Assembly: GCA_900316975.1 (NCBI GenBank)
Contig: ONFA01000002.1
Location: 91,314 to 155,313, forward strand
Reading direction: 5' to 3'
DNA: 64,000 nucleotides
Source of the DNA: an uncultured Prevotellaceae bacterium
GTDB taxonomy: Bacteria; Bacteroidota; Bacteroidia; Bacteroidales; Bacteroidaceae
Made by a program: the position numbers and the translations under genes. Each line of letters opens with the position of its first letter. The stretch's first letter is position 1. The notes under the pieces were generated by a model. That model saw only the letters and a list, made by a program, of their open reading frames with translations, did no database searches and was not told the origin of the DNA. Of the stretch, positions 8,954 through 18,261 are shown piece after piece.

Positions 8954-10498
8954 TTAGTAAATGTTGAAATCGTTGTAGAAATAGTAGTACCACCAATAGG
9001 TGTTGCCATAGAGAGGTTTCAGACGTTTTGCCATCTCTTGCTCTTTGATTCCTTGCTGAAGTAGTTGGTTGTAGTCTTGGATGAAACCATTATACTTGTT
9101 CGCCACGACGTCGTCAAAGCGGAACTGGTCAAGCGTGATAGGCGATTCTTCTGCATTTCCGAGCAGAATGGCACCTTCTTGATAGAGTAGCGGAATCGGA
9201 CTGTTGGGGTGATTGTTCACATAATCGTAGAAGTGGACGCAGAAGGCATAATAGTCCTTTGCCCACAGCGACATGCACATTGTGACGTTTTCCAAGAGAG
9301 GAGTGGAAGGGTGATTCAAATCTGAAAAATACTCCAACAGGTATTGCTCGCACAGCCCGTCATCACCGTCGAGTATGTTCTTGTTGTCGCTGAGCAGTGG
9401 TGACAAGGTCTGATATTCTTTGCTTTGGATGAAATTGGTGCTGTTCATCATCCATGCTTCATGTTCTATTGCCCATTGCCGGTGAAAGGTGCTGCTTTTG
9501 AGCAATGAGATGTATTTGGCTGCCACTTCAAACTCCTGATTGAAGATGGCACATCGAGTCATCATCTTAAGGCTTCGGAAACTCAATCCGTATTGTACGG
9601 CATTTTCCATTGCCCATCGATAGGAATAATTGATGTGCCCGAACATGTAGTAGATGATGGGGGCACCTAAAAGTGATGTGCGTATCTTCGGCGAGTCACC
9701 TGTGTCGGGCTTGATGCCGCAGTTGTTGGTTTCAAACATCCTATCCATCTGCCCCGTGTGCATCAGGGCGATGTTCTTGTAGAGCACCATGAGGTTGGTG
9801 GGGGCTTGACCATCTGTGGGCATCTCGTTCAGAACATCCTCAAATCGGAACTCATCGAGGGCACGGTACATGCGCAGTTCGTGGCGGAAATTCTTGTCAG
9901 TCAGTGTGGTCAGGATGCCATTCTTGGGCTGATAGTCGAGATGCCAATGCCATGATGTGGGCCATAGCAAATGGCTGATGTAGGGGATGATGGCAAGAGG
10001 ACCGATGGCGATGAGTCCTTTGAGGTGCCAACTGATGTGGAGATTCCTTGTCAGATAGATGATGCCCCATGTGTACAATAGAACGAAAAGAACCAAGAGG
10101 GTGGGGACAAATGGAAACCCTGGTGCCTTGGCATAGTAAATCCAGTAGCCGTAACTGAGCAGGTCGTAGAGCAAGAAGACGGGAATCGCCAATGCCGCAA
10201 AGCACCACTTGTCCTTGATGTTGAACATTCGGATGGTGATCCAGTAGATGGCCACCCAGAAGAGGATGAGGATAGTGCTACCCAGCCAGGGGTGGTAAAA
10301 GAACTGAGTGAGATAGCGTGCCACCCACACTATCCAACCGCCTTCACCTGTGACCGTTTCCATCATGAACGTGTGGCCATTGATGAAGACGTTGTTATCC
10401 TGAATGGTGTATAGATAATCACCATTCATCACCGGCAGCAGGATGTATGCTACGGTGATGAATGCGAACAAGTAGATGTATTTCAGATACTTTTTCAT
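8954..10498 (-). CDS. DUF6057-like polytopic membrane protein, second copy
   Basis: 514 residues. The N-terminal half has about six hydrophobic segments, and the phrase WVARYLTQFFYHPWLGSTIL closely matches the paralogue at 12051-14012 (WVASFLTQFFYHPALGSSIM). The C-terminal half is soluble, with helical repeat character, and ends in NTYWWYYYFYNDFNIY, again like the paralogue. I assign it to DUF6057 from memory of this architecture; no activity is known. Its ATG overlaps the PD40 lipoprotein stop by four bases, so the two are coupled. Confidence 0.75.
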   Translation of the reverse strand: MKKYLKYIYLFAFITVAYILLPVMNGDYLYTIQDNNVFINGHTFMMETVTGEGGWIVWVARYLTQFFYHPWLGSTILILFWVAIYWITIRMFNIKDKWCFAALAIPVFLLYDLLSYGYWIYYAKAPGFPFVPTLLVLFVLLYTWGIIYLTRNLHISWHLKGLIAIGPLAIIPYISHLLWPTSWHWHLDYQPKNGILTTLTDKNFRHELRMYRALDEFRFEDVLNEMPTDGQAPTNLMVLYKNIALMHTGQMDRMFETNNCGIKPDTGDSPKIRTSLLGAPIIYYMFGHINYSYRWAMENAVQYGLSFRSLKMMTRCAIFNQEFEVAAKYISLLKSSTFHRQWAIEHEAWMMNSTNFIQSKEYQTLSPLLSDNKNILDGDDGLCEQYLLEYFSDLNHPSTPLLENVTMCMSLWAKDYYAFCVHFYDYVNNHPNSPIPLLYQEGAILLGNAEESPITLDQFRFDDVVANKYNGFIQDYNQLLQQGIKEQEMAKRLKPLYGNTYWWYYYFYNDFNIY

Positions 10499-12000
10499 CT
10501 ATCTGCGTACTTGGCAGGAATAGCGTCCTCTTTGGCTTTTTCTGCAAACTCCTGTGGTGTGATGTTGACAGGCTCAATCATGAATTCTGGACGATTGAAT
10601 GAACGCAGGTAGAACGTGTAGAAATAGGGGTCTTTCTGAGGAAGCATGAAAGGCTTGTGTGCCTTTCCCTTCTTGTCGAAGTAGGCGATGTATGGACGTG
10701 TATAGTTGCCGTCGTCACGTCGTGAATCGACCATAATCCATCTGCCGTTGCTCGACCATGTGGGGTAACTCTCTGAACGCTCACTGTTCAGTGCATCCAT
10801 CTTCTGCACCTGCTGGGTCTTGAGATTCATCATGTAAATGTCGGCATCGGCATGCCATACGTGGAAGCATCCATATTCAGCCTGCGCGAACAGCAGATAT
10901 TTCCCATCAGGACTGATGCGGGGCAGGGTGACACTCTGACCGAGCGAGTCGGAGGCATTGTATATCATCTGTACATTGCTGAATTCCTTGGTGTCAGGGT
11001 TAAAGTCAGCAGAATAGAGGTTGTACTTCACTTCATCATATCGTTGAATCATCTCAGCCGATTTCTCGATGCTGTCGTTGTAGTATTCGAAATGTGCCGA
11101 GCAGAAGTAGAGTTTCTTGCCATCAGGACTCCAAGTGGGGAACACTTCCAATTCGTCGTCCAGTTCGGAGATGATGCTTACCTCGTTCTTATCGACATCA
11201 TAGAGAATCAGGTCGCTCTCTGTGTCCTGTACTTCAATCTTGTTCAGGTTTTTCGTGTGGAAAGACTGTCCCGTCTTGTTGGTGGAGAAGGCGATGAGGT
11301 TTTTCGTCGGATGCCAAGCGGGATAAACACCTGCACTGAGGGTCTCATCGGTCTTGAGGTCCACTTTCTTCAACTCACCGTTCGACACAATCATGGTACC
11401 ACCATAGCCTTGGCGCATATGGAAGAGCATGTTGTCCGTCTTGAAGTTCTTGTAGGAGTGGCAGTTGATGCACTGGCCCACTTTCTCGGAACTGACAGAC
11501 ATGTTGTTGTAAATTTCTCGCTCATCGAAATTGGTGAGGTTGCGTTGGTTGATGCTCAACTTCTCGTATGCTACATAGGAAGGCTGGATGGCACGGTAGG
11601 AAATGTATTCATCGATGGAGTCTTCTGCCACGTAGATGTTGAAGGGCTGGTAAGCCTTCCATTTGTCACCAATCTTGGCAAACACCTCTACCTTGATTTC
11701 CTTTCCCTTGGCGGATTTGAGCATATCGGTCCATTCTGTCTCATCAATCAGCACTTTCTGATTATCGCCATAGATGTATGTGCCTCCGGGGGAAGTCAGT
11801 CTTGCTATCGTTTCGCTTTCACCCTCTTGAACTGCAAAGTTCATGGGGCAGATGTTGGCGGGAACCATCACTTCCGTGTAGTCGGGATAAATTTTAGGAA
11901 GACGTGATTCCATTTGTGCATCGGAAGGCACGTCCAAATGTTTGCATGCCACTAGCAAGGTGGCCATCACTGCAATCGACAAGATATTTTTCAGTTTCAT
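10495..12000 (-). CDS. PD40 (TolB-like) beta-propeller lipoprotein with CXXCH motif
   Basis: 501 residues from the ATG at 12000; two earlier in-frame ATGs exist. A lipoprotein signal peptide ends at C19 (TLLVAC). Residues 177-181 read CINCH, a perfect c-type haem attachment motif. The C-terminal half shows repeated WSPDGKKLYFCSA and ISPDGKYLLFAQ segments, the PD40/TolB propeller repeat. Haem binding is inferred from the five-residue motif only. The gene sits between two DUF6057 genes, overlapping the downstream one. It is probably part of one envelope complex with them. Confidence 0.82.
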   Translation of the reverse strand: MKLKNILSIAVMATLLVACKHLDVPSDAQMESRLPKIYPDYTEVMVPANICPMNFAVQEGESETIARLTSPGGTYIYGDNQKVLIDETEWTDMLKSAKGKEIKVEVFAKIGDKWKAYQPFNIYVAEDSIDEYISYRAIQPSYVAYEKLSINQRNLTNFDEREIYNNMSVSSEKVGQCINCHSYKNFKTDNMLFHMRQGYGGTMIVSNGELKKVDLKTDETLSAGVYPAWHPTKNLIAFSTNKTGQSFHTKNLNKIEVQDTESDLILYDVDKNEVSIISELDDELEVFPTWSPDGKKLYFCSAHFEYYNDSIEKSAEMIQRYDEVKYNLYSADFNPDTKEFSNVQMIYNASDSLGQSVTLPRISPDGKYLLFAQAEYGCFHVWHADADIYMMNLKTQQVQKMDALNSERSESYPTWSSNGRWIMVDSRRDDGNYTRPYIAYFDKKGKAHKPFMLPQKDPYFYTFYLRSFNRPEFMIEPVNITPQEFAEKAKEDAIPAKYADR

Positions 12001-12050
12001 AATCATCAATGATCAATTGTCAATAATCAATTTGGGTAGGAGTGGGCATT

Positions 12051-14012
12051 TTAATAAGAGTGAACATCTCGGCAGAAGAAATAGAACCAATAGAAAGTGT
12101 TGCCGTAGGTGCTCTTCGTCGCCTCTGCCACTTGGTCAGAATTCAGACCCGACTGGAGCAGCGATTGCGACATTTGCTGGAATCCTTGGTAACTTTTTTT
12201 CACCTCATCGCTGAAAGGCATGCCCTGGATGTCTGCACTTTCAGGTTCCAGATTGCCATACAGGATGGCAGCCTCCTGATAGTGGGTAGGCATCGGTTCG
12301 CCCTGATGCAATTGGGCGTAGAGGAAGAAGCGTGGCCAGAACAACTGAATGTCCTTCTGTATCAAAGCATAGTTCAGTGTCAGTTCCTGCAAGAGTTTGC
12401 TGTCCTTGTTCATCGTCTGGCTGAAGTAAGTGAGCAGATACATCTCACACAATCCGTTGTCGCCATCCAATACTGTGCCCATATGGTCGCGCAGTTCACG
12501 TACACTGTCAAACTCTGGATACTTCTTGATAAGTTCAGGTTTCTCCACAATGGGCAGCAGGCGTTCAGCCCAATCTCGGTAGTAGATGCTTGTGCGTAAA
12601 ATGTCTAGATACCGCTTTGCCATCTCCATCTCACCATGCACTAGCGCACATCGTGCCAGAATTTTCAGACGGTCATAGCTGTAACCGAATTCCACACTGT
12701 TTTCGATGCCCCAGCGCACGGCAAAATTTGTCTTGCCATGATAATAATAGATGAGTGGAGCTGCTGTTTGCACCATGTGGACGCGCAACGTGTCAAACCC
12801 GTTAGTGGGGGGCTCCCCCATATTATTGTACTTGAACATTCTCGTGCCCATCTCTCCCTTGTTCAGCAATGCAATATTTTTCAGCAGCACCATTTCGCGC
12901 GAGGCATCACCAGGAATATTGCCCATCTCGTCCAGTACCTTGTCCCAGTCCTGCTCTTCGGCAGCACGATACATTCGCATCTCTGCATGATAGTTGTAGT
13001 TCTGGAAATCGCTTTTTTCTGTCCAGAACCACGACAGCACCAACACGGCAATTGTGACAATATAGACAGTCCATGCCATCCTCTTATTGTTCTCCACCTT
13101 CTTGGGCAAGAAGGGGAATATGAGTGGCACCGCATACAGTACAATGAATGGAATGGTGGGTGTGAAACTGGTCATGTCGTTATTCTCAAAGAATGCAATG
13201 CCGACCGTCCACATATCTTCAAAACGGGTGTTGGCATAAAGGTTGTAGCACATGAATGGTACCAGCCCAATCAATGCCAATGGTGTCAAAGGCAATAAGA
13301 TTTTGCTTATGGTGGAGTCTGTGGCTTTCATACGTGTGATTGACAACATTGACACATATAAGAATGCCAACAGCGTGTACCATCCGAGAAATGGATAAGT
13401 TAGCGACATCAAGATTGTCACTAAAATGCAATCTGATTTCTTTTTGAAGAAAGAGTATAAAAACACCAACAGAACGGATAGGAAATACCCTACCGTTCCG
13501 TAGAACCAATAACCTGTTTGCTTTATGTAATAGAGCCAATAGCCTGTGTCGATGGTGCTGACAAGCAGACAAATGGAAGGAATGGCAAGTAGGGCCATCC
13601 ATGCTGCCTTTACCTTGAATGCCCATTTACTTATCAATATGCTCACCAGCCAAAGGGCAATCATGATGGAAGACCCTAAAGCGGGATGATAAAAAAATTG
13701 GGTCAAGAACGATGCCACCCAACTAATGAAACCGCCGGGATGGTGCATACATTCTGAAAGAAAAGAAGAGTTAGACGTGAAGAAACCCTCGCTTTGTGCC
13801 ATGAAGAGCATGTCGCTGTTGCGTACTATCAGGTGATAAACACCCAATGCCATCACGGTCACCACTGTAACAATGGCGATGCACAGTGATGTACCCTTTG
13901 TAATGGTCAATTTTTTCTTCTCTTTCTGGTTTTCTTCTATTGTCTTTTTTGCCAATGGGGGCTTTTTAATCTCCACCGAAACATCTCTTCTATGATTGTT
14001 TTTCTTGTTCAT
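12051..14012 (-). CDS. DUF6057-like polytopic membrane protein, first copy
   Basis: 653 residues from the ATG at 14012. A longer frame opens at 14135 but runs through the promoter region, so I prefer the internal start (MNKKNNHRR). A basic cytoplasmic N-terminus of about 50 residues precedes roughly ten membrane segments, then a soluble helical C-terminal half of about 280 residues. It shares motifs along its length with the gene at 8954. A TAACTTTG -7 element lies at 14037-14044. It heads a run with the CXXCH lipoprotein, its paralogue and an S9 peptidase. Confidence 0.78.
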   Translation of the reverse strand: MNKKNNHRRDVSVEIKKPPLAKKTIEENQKEKKKLTITKGTSLCIAIVTVVTVMALGVYHLIVRNSDMLFMAQSEGFFTSNSSFLSECMHHPGGFISWVASFLTQFFYHPALGSSIMIALWLVSILISKWAFKVKAAWMALLAIPSICLLVSTIDTGYWLYYIKQTGYWFYGTVGYFLSVLLVFLYSFFKKKSDCILVTILMSLTYPFLGWYTLLAFLYVSMLSITRMKATDSTISKILLPLTPLALIGLVPFMCYNLYANTRFEDMWTVGIAFFENNDMTSFTPTIPFIVLYAVPLIFPFLPKKVENNKRMAWTVYIVTIAVLVLSWFWTEKSDFQNYNYHAEMRMYRAAEEQDWDKVLDEMGNIPGDASREMVLLKNIALLNKGEMGTRMFKYNNMGEPPTNGFDTLRVHMVQTAAPLIYYYHGKTNFAVRWGIENSVEFGYSYDRLKILARCALVHGEMEMAKRYLDILRTSIYYRDWAERLLPIVEKPELIKKYPEFDSVRELRDHMGTVLDGDNGLCEMYLLTYFSQTMNKDSKLLQELTLNYALIQKDIQLFWPRFFLYAQLHQGEPMPTHYQEAAILYGNLEPESADIQGMPFSDEVKKSYQGFQQMSQSLLQSGLNSDQVAEATKSTYGNTFYWFYFFCRDVHSY

Positions 14013-14118
14013 GGCTGATTGTTTGTGATTTGAATGCAAAGTTACAAACTTTCTCTGAATCCAACACAAGTTTTTAGAAAAAGATTCAGCCTGATAAAAT
14101 TTTTCTCCTATGAAACGC

Positions 14119-14730
14119 TTACAGCATCTGTTCAATATCTTTTCCTACCTTTTCCATGCTGTCGGTGGGTTCATAACGCTTTACCACACGCCCCTGCTGG
14201 TCGATGAGGAACTTCGTGAAGTTCCACTTGATGCTAGGCTTCTTGTCGTAGTCAACATCCTGCTTGCGGAGCATCCCGTCAAGCAAGGAACCCAACTTGT
14301 CTTTGAGATTGAAGCCGCCAAAGGACTTTTGCGACTTGAGGTAAGTGTATAAGGGTGACTCGTTCTTGCCATTCACGTCAATCTTGTCGAACTGCGGAAA
14401 CTGAATGTTGAAGTTGGCGGTGCAGAACTGGTGAATCTCGGCAATGCTGCCAGGTGCTTGCTGCCCAAACTGATTGCAGGGAAAGTCGAGAATCTCAAAG
14501 CCCTGTGCATGATACTTCTCATAGAGAGCTTCAAGTTCTTTGTATTGGGGCGTAAAACCACACTTGGTGGCAGTGTTGACGATGAGGAGCACCTTGCCTT
14601 TGTAGTCGGCAAGTGACACGTCCTTACCTTCATCGTTCTTCACGGTGAAATCGTAGATGCTTTGTGCTTGAATGGGGTGTGCTATCAGCGCGAGGATGGC
14701 GAGGATGAGGGTGGGGAGAATCTTTCTCAT
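14119..14730 (-). CDS. Glutathione peroxidase family protein, exported
   Basis: 203 residues with a signal peptide ending near residue 23 (PIQAQS). The peroxidatic residue is C57 in NTATKCGFTPQ, cysteine rather than selenocysteine. FPCNQFG supplies the conserved Gln, and KWNFTKFLI the Trp/Asn. Such enzymes reduce hydroperoxides, usually with thioredoxin. Its start overlaps the end of the MarR gene by four bases, so regulator and enzyme form one operon. A cytoplasmic paralogue lies on the other side of the MarR gene. Confidence 0.93.
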   Translation of the reverse strand: MRKILPTLILAILALIAHPIQAQSIYDFTVKNDEGKDVSLADYKGKVLLIVNTATKCGFTPQYKELEALYEKYHAQGFEILDFPCNQFGQQAPGSIAEIHQFCTANFNIQFPQFDKIDVNGKNESPLYTYLKSQKSFGGFNLKDKLGSLLDGMLRKQDVDYDKKPSIKWNFTKFLIDQQGRVVKRYEPTDSMEKVGKDIEQML

Positions 14731-15176
14731 TTGGCTTTGTTTTTAAGGGTTTCAATCAGTGCGTCCAACTCTGCAGCCAGCGTGAGGTAGTCCTCCGTCT
14801 GCAAAGGGCAGGCTGCCAGTTGCTCGCCCATTCCTTTGGGGATGAGGGCGTAGGCCTGCTCCTCCAGTTCTTGTCCTTTGAGGGTTAGACTGACGATTTG
14901 CTGACGCTTGTCGTTTTCACCTCGGCGACGCACCACCAGTCCCTGTTTCTCCATGCGTTGAAGCAGGGGAGTGACGGTGTTCGTTTCTAGCGTGAGACGG
15001 TGGGCAATGTCGTTCACGGGTTGGTTGTCCCGTTCCCACAGCACCATCAGCACAAGGTACTGTGGATAGGTAATGCCCAACTGATTGAACATCGGCGTGT
15101 ACGCTTGTGTGATGAGTCGTGCTGCGGTGTAGAGGCGGAAACAAATCTGATTGTCTAATTGTAATTCTTTATGCAT
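14727..15176 (-). CDS. MarR-family transcriptional regulator
   Basis: 149 residues, normal for MarR. The winged helix-turn-helix is visible in the middle (ITYPQYLVLMVLWERD, then LETNTVTPLLQRMEKQGLV, residues about 35-80). A cysteine is conserved near the N-terminus (QICFRLYTAARL, C12), as in the OhrR/organic-peroxide-sensing subgroup. The pairing with glutathione peroxidases on both sides supports a role in sensing oxidants. Regulation of the peroxidases is inferred from the four-base overlap and proximity. Confidence 0.9.
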   Translation of the reverse strand: MHKELQLDNQICFRLYTAARLITQAYTPMFNQLGITYPQYLVLMVLWERDNQPVNDIAHRLTLETNTVTPLLQRMEKQGLVVRRRGENDKRQQIVSLTLKGQELEEQAYALIPKGMGEQLAACPLQTEDYLTLAAELDALIETLKNKAK

Positions 15177-15238
15177 AAATAACTCTTTCAGAACGAGTAT
15201 TCTATTGCCTTTTCTTTAACCTTTAAGAGAAACTATAT

Positions 15239-15781
15239 TCAGAGCATAGCTTCAATGTCTTTTTCGAAATCTTTGGGTTCAGTGGTGGGGGCATAACGTA
15301 GGATGGTCTTCCCGTCTTTCGAAATCAAAAACTTGGTGAAGTTCCACAAAATGTCACTGTCTTTCTCTACGCTCTTACTGAGTGTCTTGAGCATGGCGTG
15401 AGTGGCTTTGGCTTTCAGGCCGTGAAACTCCTCAGTGGGTGCCTGCGACTTCAGATATTCAAAGATAGGTTCAGCGGCAGGACCGTTCACGTCCGTCTTC
15501 TTCATAATTTGGAACGTCACGCCATAGTTCAGTTGGCAGAATTCCTCAATCTGTCCGTCGGTACCTGGGTCTTGCTCCTTAAACTGATTGCAAGGGAAGC
15601 CAATCACTACCAATCCCTTGTCTTTATATTTTTGGTTCAACTCCTCCAGTCCTGCAAACTGAGGTGTGAAGCCGCACTTGCTGGCTGTGTTCACAATCAG
15701 CAATACCTTACCCTCGAACTGGGCGAAATCCAGTTCCTTACCCTTGCTTGTCAAAGCCTTGAAATCATAAATCTTTGCCAT
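15239..15781 (-). CDS. Glutathione peroxidase family protein, cytoplasmic
   Basis: 180 residues from the ATG at 15781; a longer frame to 15871 crosses the promoter. It has no signal peptide, unlike the paralogue at 14119. The active-site Cys is C36 in NTASKCGFTPQ, with FPCNQFKEQDPG and ILWNFTKFLI completing the site. It reduces peroxides using cytoplasmic thiols. The promoter upstream has TACCTTTG with CTTG 19 bases before. It is 62 bases upstream of the MarR gene, so all three may be one transcript. Confidence 0.94.
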   Translation of the reverse strand: MAKIYDFKALTSKGKELDFAQFEGKVLLIVNTASKCGFTPQFAGLEELNQKYKDKGLVVIGFPCNQFKEQDPGTDGQIEEFCQLNYGVTFQIMKKTDVNGPAAEPIFEYLKSQAPTEEFHGLKAKATHAMLKTLSKSVEKDSDILWNFTKFLISKDGKTILRYAPTTEPKDFEKDIEAML

Positions 15782-15841
15782 AACGAATCTTAGTTTTTTG
15801 TTAGTTAATTCAACTTTCAATTTTTTATGTCGTTTGCGATG

Positions 15842-15872
15842 CAAAGGTACGGCTTTCTTTTTATATCGCAAG
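15842..15872 (-). promoter_or_regulatory. Promoter of peroxidase/MarR genes
   Basis: Minus strand: CTTG, 19 bases, TACCTTTG. One mismatch from the Bacteroidetes consensus, at exact spacing, about 60 bases before the chosen start. Confidence 0.65.
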
Positions 15873-15969
15873 CGATTTATTTACACTTTAACTTTGTTTA
15901 ACGAATGAACGTTCACGATACATTGTATTCTTTCTGTACGTCAAACCACTTTTGCAAATAGTGGTAAAT

Positions 15970-17976
15970 TTACTTTCGGATGAGTTTGGCGGCAAAGCCA
16001 CCGCCGCTGGCCATGTGGACGGTGATGGAGTGGTCGGTGCTGACGGGCAGGGTGAAGGTTTGTTGCCACACGTTGTAGTCGGTGGCAGTCTTGTCGGCAT
16101 TTTCACCATCGAGGAAGGCGGTCATCTCGTAGGTGCCTGGGGGGAGGAAGGAGGCACTGACCTGTACGTCGCGGCTCTGCCAGTTGGTTTCGCCTGCCAC
16201 ATACCAGTCGTTGCCTTGTCGGCGCGCCACGATGATGTATTCGCCCATCTTGCCGCTGAGCACGCGCATCTCGTCATAGACGGTGGGGAGGGAGGCGATG
16301 AAGGCGGTGCATTCAGGCTCTCGCTCGTAGGCGGTGGGGGTGTCGGCCAGCATGGTGAGGGGCGACTCATGCACGATGTAGTGGGCGAGTTGGTGGCATC
16401 GTGTGCCCATGGTCATGGGGTGGTGGTAGATGGGCTGGAAGTCGGCTTTGCTGGCGTTGCGCATGCCGCCGGGGGTGAAATCGACAGGACCGACCATGCC
16501 TCGGATGAAGGGAAAGGTGACATCGTAGAGGGGCATGTCTTTGGAGGGTTCGTCTATGGTCTGGCCATCGCGTTGCACTTTGGCGCGTTCGGTCCACTTG
16601 ACTTCTTCCATGCCGAAGACGGCTTCGAAGTTGATGACGTTGGGCCAGGTGCGTGTGATGCCTTGGGGGGCGAAGATGCCGTGATAGTCGAGCATGAGAT
16701 GGCTCTGGGCGCAACGCTGGGCGATGCGGTATATCATCTGGGTGGCTTCTTGGTCGTAGCGGTCGAGGAAATCGACTTTGAATCCTTTGATGCCCATGGC
16801 GGCATAGTGGTTGCAGGCTTCGTCGAGTTGCTTGTCCAGCACGTTGAAGACTGTCCAGAGGATGATGCCGACGTTTTTCTGTTGGCCGTAGCGGACGAGT
16901 TCGGGCAGGTTGAGGTCGGGGATGACGGTGAGCATGTCGCCGCTCTTGGGGTTGTACCAGCCTTCGTCCAGAATGATGTATTCGAGTCCGTGCTTGGCGG
17001 CGAAGTCGATGTAGTGGCGATAGGTCTCTTGGTTGATGCCGGCCTTGAAGCCTACACCGGTGATGCTCCAGTCGTTCCACCAGTCCCAGGCCACTTTGCC
17101 GGGACGAATCCAGGAGGTGTCGCCCTTGATGCGCGAGGGGGAGGCCAACTGGTAGGCGAGGGTGTTGGTGGGCATTTCGGCATCGTCGTGGGTGATGGCG
17201 AGGATGCGCCACGGGAAGGTGCGGTTGCCTTTGCCTTGGGCGATGTAGTCTTGGGTGGAGGTGACGTATTTCTGCACCCTCCAAGGGTAGTGGTCGAAGG
17301 TCTTGGGGCAGGGGGCGAAGGTGGCTGTCAGCGAGGTCTTTTCTCCCTTCACGAACATGCCGGGATAGTTCTCCACGTCGGTCTCCATCAGGGTGACTTT
17401 GGCGGTCTTGCAATCGACGGTGGCTGGCAGGAAGGCTTCGAGTGGCTTGCTGTGTGAGAGGGGTGCTACATCGTAGGTGGCTTGAAAGGCCATCGCCTTG
17501 GGGTTCTTCTCGTTGGTGGAGTAGGGAAGATAGGCTGTGAAGTCGTCGGCAAAGGTGAAGTTTGCTTTCTCGTCTTTCACCGTCCATTCGCCTTTGGCCG
17601 ATGTGGTGATAAAGCGGTAGGCCACTCCGCTGTTGTAGGCACGGAACTCTACGTTCACGCCGTTTTTGTTCTTCACCTTCATCTGGTTGTATTCGTCGTC
17701 GAACGAGGTGATTTTGTAGTTGGGCGCGTCGAAATGTTCTTTGGCCGACTGGGTGGATGCACTGATGTATTGACTGGCTTTTGTTCCTTCAAGAAGCATG
17801 ACTGCTTCTCCTTGGAGGAGCGTTTTCCCGTTGTCGATGATATTAAAGACCAGTTCTTTATCTGCATTTATTTCAATCTTTACATGACCGTTGGGCGATG
17901 TGAGTGTCTGTCGAACTTGTGCCTGCACGGTGAGTGCCGATGCAGCAAGGCACCATGTGGTGAAAAGGTATTTCAT
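15970..17976 (-). CDS. Glycoside hydrolase family 97
   Basis: 668 residues from the ATG at 17976, with a signal peptide (MKYLFTTWCLAASALTVQAQ). The N-terminal beta-sandwich includes the GH97 segments LTSPNGHVKIEI and GVAYRF; the central barrel has YIILDEGWYN and GFKVDFLDRYDQE, followed by FEAVFGMEEVKW. An Asp at the KVDF position is the nucleophile in retaining alpha-galactosidase members, whereas inverting SusB-type alpha-glucosidases use glutamates. I therefore lean toward the retaining subgroup, without certainty. The gene is isolated; a palindromic element occupies its upstream region. Confidence 0.92.
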   Translation of the reverse strand: MKYLFTTWCLAASALTVQAQVRQTLTSPNGHVKIEINADKELVFNIIDNGKTLLQGEAVMLLEGTKASQYISASTQSAKEHFDAPNYKITSFDDEYNQMKVKNKNGVNVEFRAYNSGVAYRFITTSAKGEWTVKDEKANFTFADDFTAYLPYSTNEKNPKAMAFQATYDVAPLSHSKPLEAFLPATVDCKTAKVTLMETDVENYPGMFVKGEKTSLTATFAPCPKTFDHYPWRVQKYVTSTQDYIAQGKGNRTFPWRILAITHDDAEMPTNTLAYQLASPSRIKGDTSWIRPGKVAWDWWNDWSITGVGFKAGINQETYRHYIDFAAKHGLEYIILDEGWYNPKSGDMLTVIPDLNLPELVRYGQQKNVGIILWTVFNVLDKQLDEACNHYAAMGIKGFKVDFLDRYDQEATQMIYRIAQRCAQSHLMLDYHGIFAPQGITRTWPNVINFEAVFGMEEVKWTERAKVQRDGQTIDEPSKDMPLYDVTFPFIRGMVGPVDFTPGGMRNASKADFQPIYHHPMTMGTRCHQLAHYIVHESPLTMLADTPTAYEREPECTAFIASLPTVYDEMRVLSGKMGEYIIVARRQGNDWYVAGETNWQSRDVQVSASFLPPGTYEMTAFLDGENADKTATDYNVWQQTFTLPVSTDHSITVHMASGGGFAAKLIRK

Positions 17977-18002
17977 GTTACTTTGTTTAAGTTTCGGAGG
18001 TC

Positions 18003-18232
18003 TTTTCAACAACGAATTTCACGAATGAAATGAATTTTTTTCATGCGGCGAGAAGAAGTATTACACGAAGCACCTTTGGTGCAACGAATGACACGAATGA
18101 GACTTCCTCTCGCGGAAGTCTGCCATCCGGTTGGCATTCGTGAAATTCGTTGCCGCTTGCGGCTTCGTGAAATAAATCTCTGTCAGCATGGCCCTGAATA
18201 TTCGTTTCATTCGTGAAATTCGTTGTTGAAAA
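18003..18232. repeat. 230-bp palindromic intergenic element with 28-bp perfect terminal inverted repeats
   Basis: Bases 18003-18030 (TTTTCAACAACGAATTTCAC...) are the exact reverse complement of 18205-18232. Inside are further hairpins: GACTTCC/GGAAGTC near 18101-18120, GCACC/GGTGC near 18070, and GCCGC/GCGGC near 18151. No reading frame is present. It separates the HExxH protein gene from GH97 and fills most of the GH97 upstream region. It looks like a MITE or REP-type element. Confidence 0.8.
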
Positions 18233-18261
18233 AAGACTGTTTGGAACTTCCGAAAGTTGAA

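Noticed and set aside
15952..17457. 501-codon plus-strand frame
   Set aside because: Antisense shadow of the GH97 gene, with low-complexity Gly/Val/His composition and no family motif.
16367..17587. 406-codon minus-strand frame
   Set aside because: Out-of-frame reading of GH97; Arg/His/Pro-rich composition is typical of a shadow.
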